A program made the position numbers and the translations under genes. From contig NZ_JWIB01000024.1 of the NCBI RefSeq assembly GCF_000813425.1, forward strand, positions 1-43,278: a DNA stretch of 43,278 nucleotides. The letters run 5' to 3'. Positions 15,047 through 22,444 of this stretch are shown piece after piece; position 1 is the stretch's first letter, and every line of letters begins with the position of its first letter. The DNA is from Sporosarcina sp. ZBG7A (GTDB lineage: Bacteria > Bacillota > Bacilli > Bacillales_A > Planococcaceae). The notes under the pieces were generated by a model. The model was not told the DNA's origin and did no database searches. It saw only the letters and a program-made list of their open reading frames with translations.

Positions 15047-16234
15047 TTGCGGGATTCTTATATTGTTGAAACGGTAAGAACGGCGGTTGGAAGAATGGGT
15101 GGTTCGCTTAAAGACATCACAGTCGATCGATTGGCGGAAAAAGTGATTCGGGAAGTGATGACAAGAACGAATAAAGACATTGAAGTGGATGAAGTTATTT
15201 TAGGTCAGGCAAAACAAAGTGCTGATACGTCGAATTTAGCCCGTCTAGCTGCATTAAGAGCAGAACTACCAGTCACCGTTCCGGGATACACAGTCCATCG
15301 CCAATGTGGATCAGGTTTACAAGCCATCAATAATGCGGACCAACAGATACGACTGGGGTTATCAGATGTTGTAATTGCTGGTGGTGCAGAAAGTATGAGC
15401 ACAGCTCCTTATTACATTCGAAATGCCAGGTATGGCTTCGGTGCTGGGAATGGGATGATTCTGGATCCGAACACAGAAAGTCAGCCTTGTTCACAACCTG
15501 CCGAAACATATGGGGAATTGACAATGGGCTACACGGCTGAAAATCTAGCGGAACACTATAATATTTCACGAGAAGAACAAGATGAATTCGCGATAAGAAG
15601 TCAACTTCTTGCTGAAAAAGCAATTCAGGATGGACGTTTCAAGGACGAAATCGTTTCTTTTGAAGTTAAATCGAGAAAGGCTAGTTTTCAGTTTGAAGTG
15701 GACGAACACCCAAGGAAATCGACGAAAGAACAACTGGCAAAACTTCGTGCAGTTTTCAAAGAGGGTGGATCTGTCACTGCAGGAAATGCTAGTGGAAGAA
15801 ATGATGGTGCATCTGTCGTGCTAATGATGTCAGAGAACAAATTGAAGGAATACGGATTAAAGCCGAAAGCAAAAATCATTGCACAAGCAGTGAGTGGAGT
15901 TTCTCCAGACGTAATGGGAATCGGCCCCGTGACCTCTACACAGAAAGCGTTGGAGCAGTGTAGTCTCACCATCGATGATATTGACTTGATTGAACTAAAC
16001 GAAGCATTCGCTGCCCAGGCTTTATCAGTCATTAAAGGCGCAGGCATGGACATTGAAAAAGTGAATGTAAATGGCGGGGCGATTGCGCTTGGTCATCCAA
16101 TTGGAGCTACAGGCGCGGTGCTTATGACGAAATTACTCCATGAAATGGCTCGTAGAGGTTCCAAGTATGGATTGGTGACACTTTGCATTGGCGGTGGCCA
16201 AGGCATTACAACGATTGTTGAAAACTTACAATGA
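15047..16234 (+). CDS. Thiolase (acetyl-CoA C-acyltransferase)
   Basis: The 395-residue enzyme carries the nucleophilic cysteine in HRQCGSGLQA (about 85-94), the histidine in ALGHPIGATGA (about 347-357) and the second cysteine in LCIGGGQG (about 377-384). It cleaves 3-oxoacyl-CoA with CoA to acetyl-CoA plus a shortened acyl-CoA. Start TTG 15047 has SD AAGGGG nine bases upstream, just 3 bp after the acyl-CoA dehydrogenase stop. Acetoacetyl-CoA and beta-ketoadipyl-CoA thiolases cannot be separated from these motifs. It completes the beta-oxidation cycle. Confidence 0.93.
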   Translation: MRDSYIVETVRTAVGRMGGSLKDITVDRLAEKVIREVMTRTNKDIEVDEVILGQAKQSADTSNLARLAALRAELPVTVPGYTVHRQCGSGLQAINNADQQIRLGLSDVVIAGGAESMSTAPYYIRNARYGFGAGNGMILDPNTESQPCSQPAETYGELTMGYTAENLAEHYNISREEQDEFAIRSQLLAEKAIQDGRFKDEIVSFEVKSRKASFQFEVDEHPRKSTKEQLAKLRAVFKEGGSVTAGNASGRNDGASVVLMMSENKLKEYGLKPKAKIIAQAVSGVSPDVMGIGPVTSTQKALEQCSLTIDDIDLIELNEAFAAQALSVIKGAGMDIEKVNVNGGAIALGHPIGATGAVLMTKLLHEMARRGSKYGLVTLCIGGGQGITTIVENLQ

Positions 16235-16280
16235 CATAACAGAATGGCGTTAGAAATAACTTTCAGAAAGGCGTTGTCCA

Positions 16281-17279
16281 TTGTCTTTGCATATCGTTCA
16301 AATTCTACCTATGTACCATCCCGATGGGGAAGAAAAGTTGAAAGAACTTGCAGAAGTGAAACAATTTAATGAGTTTGACGAGCAAGAAATCATTAAATAC
16401 TTACAACAGCATGATGTAGATGGGATTATTTTAAGAGCACCTGCAAAAATAACTCCCGAAATTTTAAATCACTGCGAAAACGTGATTGCCATATCAGGCG
16501 CAGGAATCGGACTGGACAATATAGATGTAGAATACGCGACAACTAAAGGAATTAAAGTATTACATGCCCCGAAAATGAACAGTACTGCAACTGCAGAACA
16601 CGCTGTAGCCTTACTGCTATCTGCTATGAAAGATATAAGTATGTTTCATGCGGAAATGCAAAAAGGGAATTTCTCTTTTAGGGATGGAAGATATACAACT
16701 GAACTACAGGGGAAAACTCTTGGACTGATAGGGTTCGGATCTATTGCTCAAAAAGTGGCGAAAATAGTGAAGAACGGCTTTGAAATGAATGTAGTCGCCT
16801 ATGTGCGAACGATTTCAAATGAAAGACAAGAGCTTGCAGATTCCCTAGGAGTTGAAGTGACTACTTCCATGGAGGATGTGTTCAGAAAAAGCGATGCCAT
16901 TAGCCTCCATATCCCGCTGACAGAACAAACAAAAGAATTGATTGACAATAAATTCTTTAACGTTATGAAGCCGTCTGCAGTTCTGATTAACACTTCACGT
17001 GGCGGAGTAATCCATGAAGCGGATTTAGTTGAAGCACTTCATAATCAGACATTCTTGCGGGCGGCAGTTGATGTATTTGCAGTTGAACCACCAGCGGAAA
17101 ACCATCCGTTTTTTGGAGTAGAAGAAATCACTATGACCCCACATATTGGTGGAATCAGTATTGAAGCAGCAAAAAAGACATCAGTTGTGATCGCTGAGAA
17201 CTTAATAAAGGCGATTGACGGTGAAGAATTATCTGTAATCGCAAACTCTGAAAAACTTGTTAAGTTAAAAAGAGGTTAA
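16281..17279 (+). CDS. D-2-hydroxyacid dehydrogenase (NAD-dependent)
   Basis: The 332-residue protein has an N-terminal catalytic half, the Rossmann motif GLIGFGSIAQKVA (about 151-163), and the catalytic triad Arg in INTSRGGVIHEADL, Glu in FAVEPPAENHPFF and His in TPHIGGISIEA. It is related to SerA, hydroxypyruvate reductase and D-lactate dehydrogenase. It reduces a 2-oxoacid to a D-2-hydroxyacid or the reverse. Start TTG 16281 follows AAAGG by 9 nt; TTG 16287 is possible. It sits 46 bp after the thiolase and probably shares the operon, but it is not a beta-oxidation enzyme. Confidence 0.88.
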   Translation: MSLHIVQILPMYHPDGEEKLKELAEVKQFNEFDEQEIIKYLQQHDVDGIILRAPAKITPEILNHCENVIAISGAGIGLDNIDVEYATTKGIKVLHAPKMNSTATAEHAVALLLSAMKDISMFHAEMQKGNFSFRDGRYTTELQGKTLGLIGFGSIAQKVAKIVKNGFEMNVVAYVRTISNERQELADSLGVEVTTSMEDVFRKSDAISLHIPLTEQTKELIDNKFFNVMKPSAVLINTSRGGVIHEADLVEALHNQTFLRAAVDVFAVEPPAENHPFFGVEEITMTPHIGGISIEAAKKTSVVIAENLIKAIDGEELSVIANSEKLVKLKRG

Positions 17280-17308
17280 ATCTCTGATTTAGAGTACAGG
17301 AGGGAATT

Positions 17309-18403
17309 ATGAAGACTTTAAAAATTGCGCTCATACCAGGAGACGGAATAGGTCCTGAAGTCGTTTCAGAAGGTGTGAAAGTATTAAAAACGATTGAGAA
17401 ATTAGATCCGTCCATTTCTTTTTCATTTACAGAGTTTCCGTGGGGATGCGAGTATTATTTGGAACACGGTAAGATGATGGCGGACGACGGGATAGAGCAA
17501 CTAAAAGAATTCGACGCTATCTATCTGGGAGCCGTAGGGTATCCGGGTGTCCCTGATCATATTTCATTATGGGATTTGTTGCTTAGAATTCGAAAAGAGT
17601 TTGATCAGTATGTGAATCTCCGACCTATTACTTTGTTGAACCCAACACTTACGCCGTTGAAAGGCAAAACAGCTAAAGAAATCGACTTTTTGGTGATCCG
17701 TGAAAACAGTGAAGGTGAGTATGCGGGTGTAGGAGACTGGCTTTTTAAAGGGAAAACAGAAGAAGTCGTCTTGCAAACCGGTGTGTTTTCTCGGAAAGGG
17801 ACGGAACGGATTATTCGGTATGCATATGAAGAAGCAAGAAGGGCCAACCGAACATTGACGAGTATTAGTAAAGCGAACGCACTGAATTATTCTATGGTGT
17901 TCTGGGATCAAGTTTTTGACGAAGTTGGAAAAGAATATCCTGACGTACAAACGTATTCTTATCTTGTGGATGCGGCAAGTCTTTACTTTGTAACTGAGCC
18001 TGAACGCTTTGAAGTGGTTGTTACATCAAATCTTTTTGGAGATATTTTGACTGACATAGGGGCAGCAATCACTGGTGGAATGGGCTTAGCGACGGGTGCA
18101 AACATCAATCCGGAACGGACCTATCCAGCCATGTTTGAACCTGTACACGGATCAGCACCGGATATTTCAGGGAAAGGAATTGCAAATCCGATTGCTGCCA
18201 TCTGGTCGGTTAGTCAAATGATGGACTACTTTGGAGAAGAAAAATGGGGGGAAGTTATTTTATCTACGATAAAAGAAATCCTGAATGAAAAAGAGGCGCT
18301 TACGTCAGACTTAGGCGGCCAAGCATCCACTTCACAATTAGGGAATCGGTTTGTCGAATTACTTTCAGCAAAAGTTAGTGAAGTAGGGGTATCCCTGGAA
18401 TAA
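17309..18403 (+). CDS. dmlA: D-malate / tartrate dehydrogenase (decarboxylating), YcsA-like
   Basis: A 364-residue member of the isocitrate/isopropylmalate dehydrogenase superfamily. It has IPGDGIGPEV at the N-terminus, GAVGYPGVPDHISLWDLLL (about 75-93), RENSEGEYAGVGDW with the catalytic tyrosine, the lysine in SISKANALNYS, and metal aspartates in FGDILTDIGAAITGG. The DHISLW and GCEYYLEHGKMM segments match D-malate/tartrate dehydrogenases (DmlA, TtuC, YcsA) more than LeuB. NAD-dependent oxidation and decarboxylation of D-malate would yield pyruvate. SD AGGAGGG precedes the ATG. It ends the island and is followed by a strong terminator. Confidence 0.88.
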   Translation: MKTLKIALIPGDGIGPEVVSEGVKVLKTIEKLDPSISFSFTEFPWGCEYYLEHGKMMADDGIEQLKEFDAIYLGAVGYPGVPDHISLWDLLLRIRKEFDQYVNLRPITLLNPTLTPLKGKTAKEIDFLVIRENSEGEYAGVGDWLFKGKTEEVVLQTGVFSRKGTERIIRYAYEEARRANRTLTSISKANALNYSMVFWDQVFDEVGKEYPDVQTYSYLVDAASLYFVTEPERFEVVVTSNLFGDILTDIGAAITGGMGLATGANINPERTYPAMFEPVHGSAPDISGKGIANPIAAIWSVSQMMDYFGEEKWGEVILSTIKEILNEKEALTSDLGGQASTSQLGNRFVELLSAKVSEVGVSLE

Positions 18404-18452
18404 TTCACTTACTATATTAGAGTATGAAAAATTATTGAGTGAAAATTGAAAG

Positions 18453-18492
18453 CAGCTCATTCCGATGTATCAAGGGGAATGAGCTGTTTTTT
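18453..18492. terminator. Terminator shared by the island and dapA
   Basis: CAGCTCATTCC (18453-18463) pairs perfectly with GGAATGAGCTG (18476-18486) and is followed by six T residues. It lies between the convergent ends of the dehydrogenase gene and dapA. The left flank is A-rich, so it may work on both strands. Confidence 0.88.
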
Positions 18493-18519
18493 ATATGGAA
18501 CACAGTAGCATTTCTAATG

Positions 18520-19404
18520 TTAAATAAGCATTTTGTCTTGCTGATGGAGCACACGATTCAACGAATTCAACTGTACATCTGTCAAAGGCAGCATAGGTAA
18601 TCTGACGCCGCCCACTGCGATTCCTTCTAAGTTTAAGGCAGCTTTCACAGGTGAAGGATTCGGAGCTGCGAACAGTTCTTTCATAATCGGTAGCATTCGA
18701 CGGTGCAATGTTGACGCTTCACGAATACGACCGTGCTTGAAATGGCTAATCATGGTTTTCATCTCAGGTCCGATGACATGGGCGGATACTGAAACAACTC
18801 CTGCCCCCCCGATAGAAAGGACTGGGAGTGTCAGACCATCATCCCCACTATAAAGCGCAAAATCTGCAGAAGTATTTTCGATGATATCCGCCATCGCATC
18901 CAAGTTACCGCTAGCTTCTTTGACAGCTACGATATTCGGGATAGTTGCAAGTCGGATAATCGTTTCAGGACACATATTGACAGAACTGCGACCGGGAATG
19001 TTATATAACATAATTGGTAGCGCAGTAGATTCTGCAATAACTTTAAAGTGTTGGTACATTCCTTCTTGAGAAGGCTTGTTGTAGTAGGGAACAACGAGCA
19101 TGATACCGTCGACACCGGCTGCTTCAGCTTGCTGAGTCAGCTCGATGGACTCTCTTGTATTGTTCGATCCTGTACCTGCAATGACGGGAACTCTTCCTGC
19201 AACAACCCGTACAGTGAACTCGAACAAATCAACCTTTTCTTTTTGCGTTAATGTCGGGGATTCTCCTGTTGTTCCTGCAACTACCAAACCATCGGATCCG
19301 TTTTCGAGTAAATGATTAATAAGATTGCGGGTAGCGATAAAATCAATTTCTCCCTGCTCATCAAATGGGGTAACCATAGCGGTAATCAGTTGTCCAAAAT
19401 TCAT
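18520..19404 (-). CDS. dapA: 4-hydroxy-tetrahydrodipicolinate synthase
   Basis: A 294-residue TIM-barrel lyase. GTTGES is at about 44-49, the tyrosine and arginine are in LYNIPGR (about 133-139), and the Schiff-base lysine is in VAVKEASG (about 160-167). These are the residues of genuine DapA, which condenses pyruvate and aspartate semialdehyde in the lysine/diaminopimelate pathway. Start ATG 19402-19404 follows a GGAG SD. An in-frame extension to 19614 is not protein coding because it runs through the riboswitch terminator and aptamer. It is monocistronic and lysine-controlled. It is not a hydroxyproline-pathway deaminase by these motifs. Confidence 0.95.
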   Translation of the reverse strand: MNFGQLITAMVTPFDEQGEIDFIATRNLINHLLENGSDGLVVAGTTGESPTLTQKEKVDLFEFTVRVVAGRVPVIAGTGSNNTRESIELTQQAEAAGVDGIMLVVPYYNKPSQEGMYQHFKVIAESTALPIMLYNIPGRSSVNMCPETIIRLATIPNIVAVKEASGNLDAMADIIENTSADFALYSGDDGLTLPVLSIGGAGVVSVSAHVIGPEMKTMISHFKHGRIREASTLHRRMLPIMKELFAAPNPSPVKAALNLEGIAVGGVRLPMLPLTDVQLNSLNRVLHQQDKMLI

Positions 19405-19470
19405 CTGTTCTCCATCTCCTTTTGTTTTTATCCAAAACATAGAGGTGGAAGGCAGTGTATCCTGAAACGC

Positions 19471-19501
19471 AAAAAGCAACAGCGAAGGTACGCTGTTGCT
19501 T
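19471..19501 (-). terminator. dapA: Expression-platform terminator of the lysine riboswitch
   Basis: On the minus strand AAGCAACAGCG pairs with CGCTGTTGCTT (plus positions 19491-19501 with 19474-19484), giving an 11-bp stem with a 6-nt loop, followed by five T residues. It lies between the aptamer and dapA, as expected for transcription attenuation by lysine. Confidence 0.92.
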
Positions 19502-19524
19502 GGAAATAATAAATTATTTCTCTG

Positions 19525-19700
19525 CATCAGATAGCCCTCCATATAGTTTCCTATATGACAGTTCTGCACTTGTTCAGTCCAGAACCAGCTTCGAGATAAT
19601 GAGCATCTCTCCACTTCGGCAAATTCCCCTTTCTACAATCGTCGTCGAATCTCATCATTCTCAGATTGTGTACTGATGGTTTTTGCGCCTCTATCCTCAT
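19525..19700 (-). ncRNA. Lysine riboswitch (L-box) upstream of dapA
   Basis: Read on the minus strand, the conserved L-box elements appear in order. GATAGAGGCGC is the 5' side of P1 (plus 19685-19695). AAAGGGGAATTTGCCGAAG is the core (about 19615-19633). GGAGGGCTATCTG is the 3' side of P1 (about 19528-19540). GATAG and CTATC close P1. A terminator follows at once. High lysine is known to stabilise the aptamer and switch off biosynthetic genes; here the target is dapA. A promoter candidate TTGACA lies upstream at about 19790 on the minus strand. Confidence 0.95.
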
Positions 19701-20071
19701 TTCGAAAGTTACGAAATAAGTGAATGTTTAATTACATGTATCTTACACTGTATCGAATAAAAATGCAACTATTAGGAAGTTACTACAAGTTGTCAAGATG
19801 TTATGTCTGACACGTCGCGTACTAGCATAATACTTTCACTGGAATGCAAAAACCATGCAATTCACCGATGAAATTCAACATTTGACAGACGATAACCGAC
19901 CGCTCACTGGAATTTAGCAACTGTTTTACTAGGTACTCCGTATACTAGTCGTATAAGAACCTAACGAATGGAGGAATAATGATGCCGGTTGGTGAAGCTA
20001 CCAACGACATGCCGAATAATACAGGTAGAGATGAAGAAACGAAAAAACCATTGGTGAGAGGAGGTCCAAGA

Positions 20072-20530
20072 ATGAAAGTTTCCTTGACTATCGATCGAGC
20101 TGCTATAGAGACGACCATAACAATTGAATGTAAAGAAATGGATCCATCCATCCAAGAAATTTTAGATTTCCTTAATGGCCAAGAGCTCGACTTTGTTGTG
20201 GGGAAAGAGGGAGATATGCAGCATATTTTGAATCCTATGGATGTCCACTATTTTCACTCCACACCAGAAGGAGTAGCTGCCGTGACATCTAACGGTTCCT
20301 ACCTAGTTAAAGAAAAACTGTATGAACTCGAATCCATGCTACCCTCGAAACGATTCATCCGACTTTCAAAATCAGTCATTGCTAATCTTTACGAATTAAG
20401 CCGCTTCGAAGCATCATTCAATGGAACGCTAGCAGTATATTTCAAATCAGGAACAAAAGAATATGTTTCTCGAACCTATGTTAATGGCATTAAACAAGCA
20501 CTTAAAATGAAAAGGAGGAACAACGAATGA
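20072..20530 (+). CDS. LytTR-domain transcriptional regulator
   Basis: The protein has 152 residues from ATG 20072 (SD AGGAGG). It has no receiver domain. The LytTR DNA-binding fold covers about residues 50-150: NPMDVHYFHSTPEGVAAVTS, LYELESMLPSKRFIRLSKS, and VSRTYVNGIKQAL near the end. The following gene encodes a DUF3021 membrane protein whose start overlaps this stop by 4 bp. Such pairs are called LytTR regulatory systems, in which the membrane protein restrains the regulator (HdrRM and BrsRM of Streptococcus mutans). A second in-frame start at 19979 or 19982, also behind a GGAGG, would add 30-31 polar residues not typical of the family. Confidence 0.85.
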   Translation: MKVSLTIDRAAIETTITIECKEMDPSIQEILDFLNGQELDFVVGKEGDMQHILNPMDVHYFHSTPEGVAAVTSNGSYLVKEKLYELESMLPSKRFIRLSKSVIANLYELSRFEASFNGTLAVYFKSGTKEYVSRTYVNGIKQALKMKRRNNE

Positions 20531-20937
20531 AAACATTCTTATGGCGCAGCACTGTTGGGGTCTTCTTCGGTGGTTTTCTAACAGTGATTATTACTACAGT
20601 CATTATTTTAGCAAATGACCTGGAAACATTAAACGCTGCCAAATTTGTCAAGAGTGGGGTAGGGACCATTTTTTGTGGTTGGTTCTTCAGTGTCACCCCC
20701 CTCTATTTTGAAAATGGAAATTGGTCGTTACTTCGTCAAACCGTCTATCATTTCATAACCGTGCTGATCCTGTACTTCATTACTGCATTCGGACTGGAAT
20801 GGTTCAGTTTCACACCAATAAGCTTTTTAACTTTTGTTATGATGTTCTTAGGAATATATGCAGTTATTTGGGGGAGTTTCTATCTGTATTTTAAAAATGT
20901 AGCGAAGAAGATGACTGAAGAGTTGGATGGGTTGTAA
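20527..20937 (+). CDS. DUF3021 membrane protein, partner of the LytTR regulator
   Basis: A 136-residue protein with four hydrophobic segments (about 7-29, 40-62, 73-95 and 100-122), a short cytoplasmic C-terminus and the family's KSGVGTIFCGW-like region. It overlaps the LytTR gene (ATGA), so both are probably translated together. In the known LytTR regulatory systems the DUF3021-type protein inhibits its regulator at the membrane. Function here is inferred from pairing. Confidence 0.82.
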   Translation: MKTFLWRSTVGVFFGGFLTVIITTVIILANDLETLNAAKFVKSGVGTIFCGWFFSVTPLYFENGNWSLLRQTVYHFITVLILYFITAFGLEWFSFTPISFLTFVMMFLGIYAVIWGSFYLYFKNVAKKMTEELDGL

Positions 20938-20995
20938 TTAGACTGCACTTGGCACTAAGAGTTTTTGGAATATTGGTTATATTAGTTTGGAAAAC

Positions 20996-21026
20996 GAGAG
21001 GGGAGAGTGACACTTACCTCTCTTTT
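20996..21026 (+). terminator. Possible terminator after the LytTR/DUF3021 pair
   Basis: GAGAGG (20996-21001) pairs with CCTCTC (21017-21022) and is followed by TTTT. The stem is short and the loop 15 nt. Confidence 0.45.
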
Positions 21027-21337
21027 GATTCATTAAGAAACTACTTAGATTGCTGTAAAATAATAGTACGAGGATAGATGAGTTTGCAATAGATTAGGTG
21101 ATTTTAAATGACAAAATTATGCGGCCATCAAATCTGTTTTTTAGGTAAATAAGAGGACTCCATTTTGAAATAAGGTTAATTAAAATGTAGTCTTCGTTCA
21201 CAAATTTAAGTTCAGGTATGAAAAGCATCTATGGCCATCAGTTCAATGAATTTATATCCATTTAAGATCGTTTAATAATGAGCATGTTTTTAGAAGAAAC
21301 CAAAGCGGTAAGCGGTTCTTAAATCAGACCAAAGCAT
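21027..21337. other. Intergenic stretch with two tiny open frames
   Basis: No normal gene is present. ATG 21108 opens a 14-codon frame (MTKLCGHQICFLGK) with a good SD, AGGTGA. ATG 21219 opens a 15-codon frame (MKSIYGHQFNEFISI) without one. Both contain GHQ and share the DNA word GGCCATCA. They may be diverged copies of one short element or chance. A strong terminator follows at 21338. Confidence 0.3.
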
Positions 21338-21376
21338 AACCGAATTCGTCCTTTAAGACGGTTTCGGTTTTTTTGT
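21338..21376 (+). terminator. Strong terminator without an obvious upstream gene
   Basis: AACCGAA (21338-21344) with CGTC (21347-21350) pairs with GACG (21357-21360) and TTCGGTT (21363-21369), followed by seven T residues and further T-rich sequence. The nearest annotated plus-strand gene ends 400 bp upstream. Confidence 0.85.
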
Positions 21377-21399
21377 TTTTTGAAAAGTAATCTAGTCAC

Positions 21400-21442
21400 T
21401 TTGACAAATAGACTTGTCAAATTGAAATGCATACGTTACAAT
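21400..21442 (+). promoter_or_regulatory. Promoter and overlapping operator of the XRE/DUF3169 operon
   Basis: A -35 box TTGTCA (21414-21419) and a -10 box TACAAT (21437-21442) are 17 bp apart. An inverted repeat TTTGACAA/TTGTCAAA (21400-21407 and 21414-21421) has perfect 8-bp arms and covers the -35 box. This is a suitable binding site for the small XRE repressor encoded next. Confidence 0.7.
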
Positions 21443-21462
21443 TTTCGTAAGAGGTGAGATTA

Positions 21463-21669
21463 GTGAGAACACGTTTGAAGGAATTGCGTGCACGAAATGG
21501 ACTGAATCAGACCGAGCTCGCAAAACGGGCTAAAGTATCTAGGCAGACGATCAGTTTAATTGAGCGGGAAGAATTTATCCCCTCGTTACTTATCGCCGTT
21601 AGAATTGCTCGGATTTTTAATGAGGCGATTGAAAGTGTTTTTCTATTCGATGAGGAGGAGATTGAATGA
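21463..21669 (+). CDS. Small XRE-family (Cro/CI-type) transcriptional regulator
   Basis: A 68-residue protein that is almost entirely a helix-turn-helix (residues 4-57: LKELRARNGLNQTELAKRA, VSRQTISLIEREEFIPSL). Start GTG 21463 follows GAGGTGA by about 6 nt; GTG 21454 lies inside that SD. Its gene overlaps the next by 4 bp. The XRE plus multi-pass membrane protein arrangement is common in Bacillales; the dyad at 21400-21421 suggests autorepression. Confidence 0.9.
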   Translation: MRTRLKELRARNGLNQTELAKRAKVSRQTISLIEREEFIPSLLIAVRIARIFNEAIESVFLFDEEEIE

Positions 21670-22349
21670 GACTGGTCATTTGGGCATTGCTAGGTGCAGT
21701 GGTGGGATTTGTTGTCATGTATATGACGCTTTCATTTCAAATGGATTTTGACTTTTATACAATTGCATTTCAAGTGAATGTGATTTTAACTGCACTCACT
21801 ATTGTTTTACTACTCTATATAGGGTTAAGCATCCTGCAAATGCGTAAAAAATCGGATGCAAACGTATCGGATGATGAAGAAGATGAGCGTGACATATGGC
21901 TGTATAAAAAATTCAGTGATACAAATATGCTTGTTATGGCAACGATAATAATCGGGATTGTAGCAACTTCAATTTCTCTCATTACCGGTCAGCCTACTTG
22001 GCTGGAGCTAATTTCAACAGTCACAGTCATCATTGCTTTCATTCTATCCATAAGTGTTTCAAGTTTGGTCAATAAATTTTATCCTGATCGCAATCTGCCT
22101 TCTGTTTCGGAAAAAGATTATGCGAAAAAGTTGCTAGCGGCTTCTGATGAAGGGGAGCGACATGTGATGCTGGAGGGTCTTTATCGTTCATTCAATTTGT
22201 TAAATGGCACACTTATCCTTGCGCTGTTTCTGCTTGCAGTATATTCAATCGGTACAGGGGTTTCGCAGTTGTTCTCCATTTTTGTCATAGCGATTATTCT
22301 CCTTGGAGCAAATGCCAAATATTTTTTGTTGATTCGAAAGAAATCGTAA
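21666..22349 (+). CDS. DUF3169-like six-helix membrane protein
   Basis: A 227-residue protein with six hydrophobic segments (about 2-24, 31-56, 87-108, 113-137, 177-196 and 200-221) and an acidic loop DDEEDERD after helix 2. Size, topology and pairing with a small XRE regulator agree with the DUF3169 family; the assignment is by appearance only. Translation is probably coupled to the regulator. Function unknown; a sensor or antagonist role is possible. Confidence 0.75.
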   Translation: MRLVIWALLGAVVGFVVMYMTLSFQMDFDFYTIAFQVNVILTALTIVLLLYIGLSILQMRKKSDANVSDDEEDERDIWLYKKFSDTNMLVMATIIIGIVATSISLITGQPTWLELISTVTVIIAFILSISVSSLVNKFYPDRNLPSVSEKDYAKKLLAASDEGERHVMLEGLYRSFNLLNGTLILALFLLAVYSIGTGVSQLFSIFVIAIILLGANAKYFLLIRKKS

Positions 22350-22444
22350 CCGGGTTATTCAATAAAATCAGTAACGTATGTCAGATTAATATTCCTCTCA
22401 TTGCGATCCTGACAAACAACAAATTTGATTCCACACCTCGTCTA

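Noticed and set aside
17567..17950. 127-codon minus-strand frame opposite the D-malate dehydrogenase gene
   Set aside because: Antisense shadow with atypical composition and no ribosome binding site.
18520..19404. DapA-like hydroxyproline-pathway deaminase linked to the OCD/DAO genes
   Set aside because: The YNIPGR arginine and the lysine riboswitch identify a biosynthetic DapA.
19405..19614. N-terminal extension of dapA by 70 residues
   Set aside because: This stretch is the riboswitch terminator and aptamer; the ATG at 19404 has its own SD and gives the normal DapA length.
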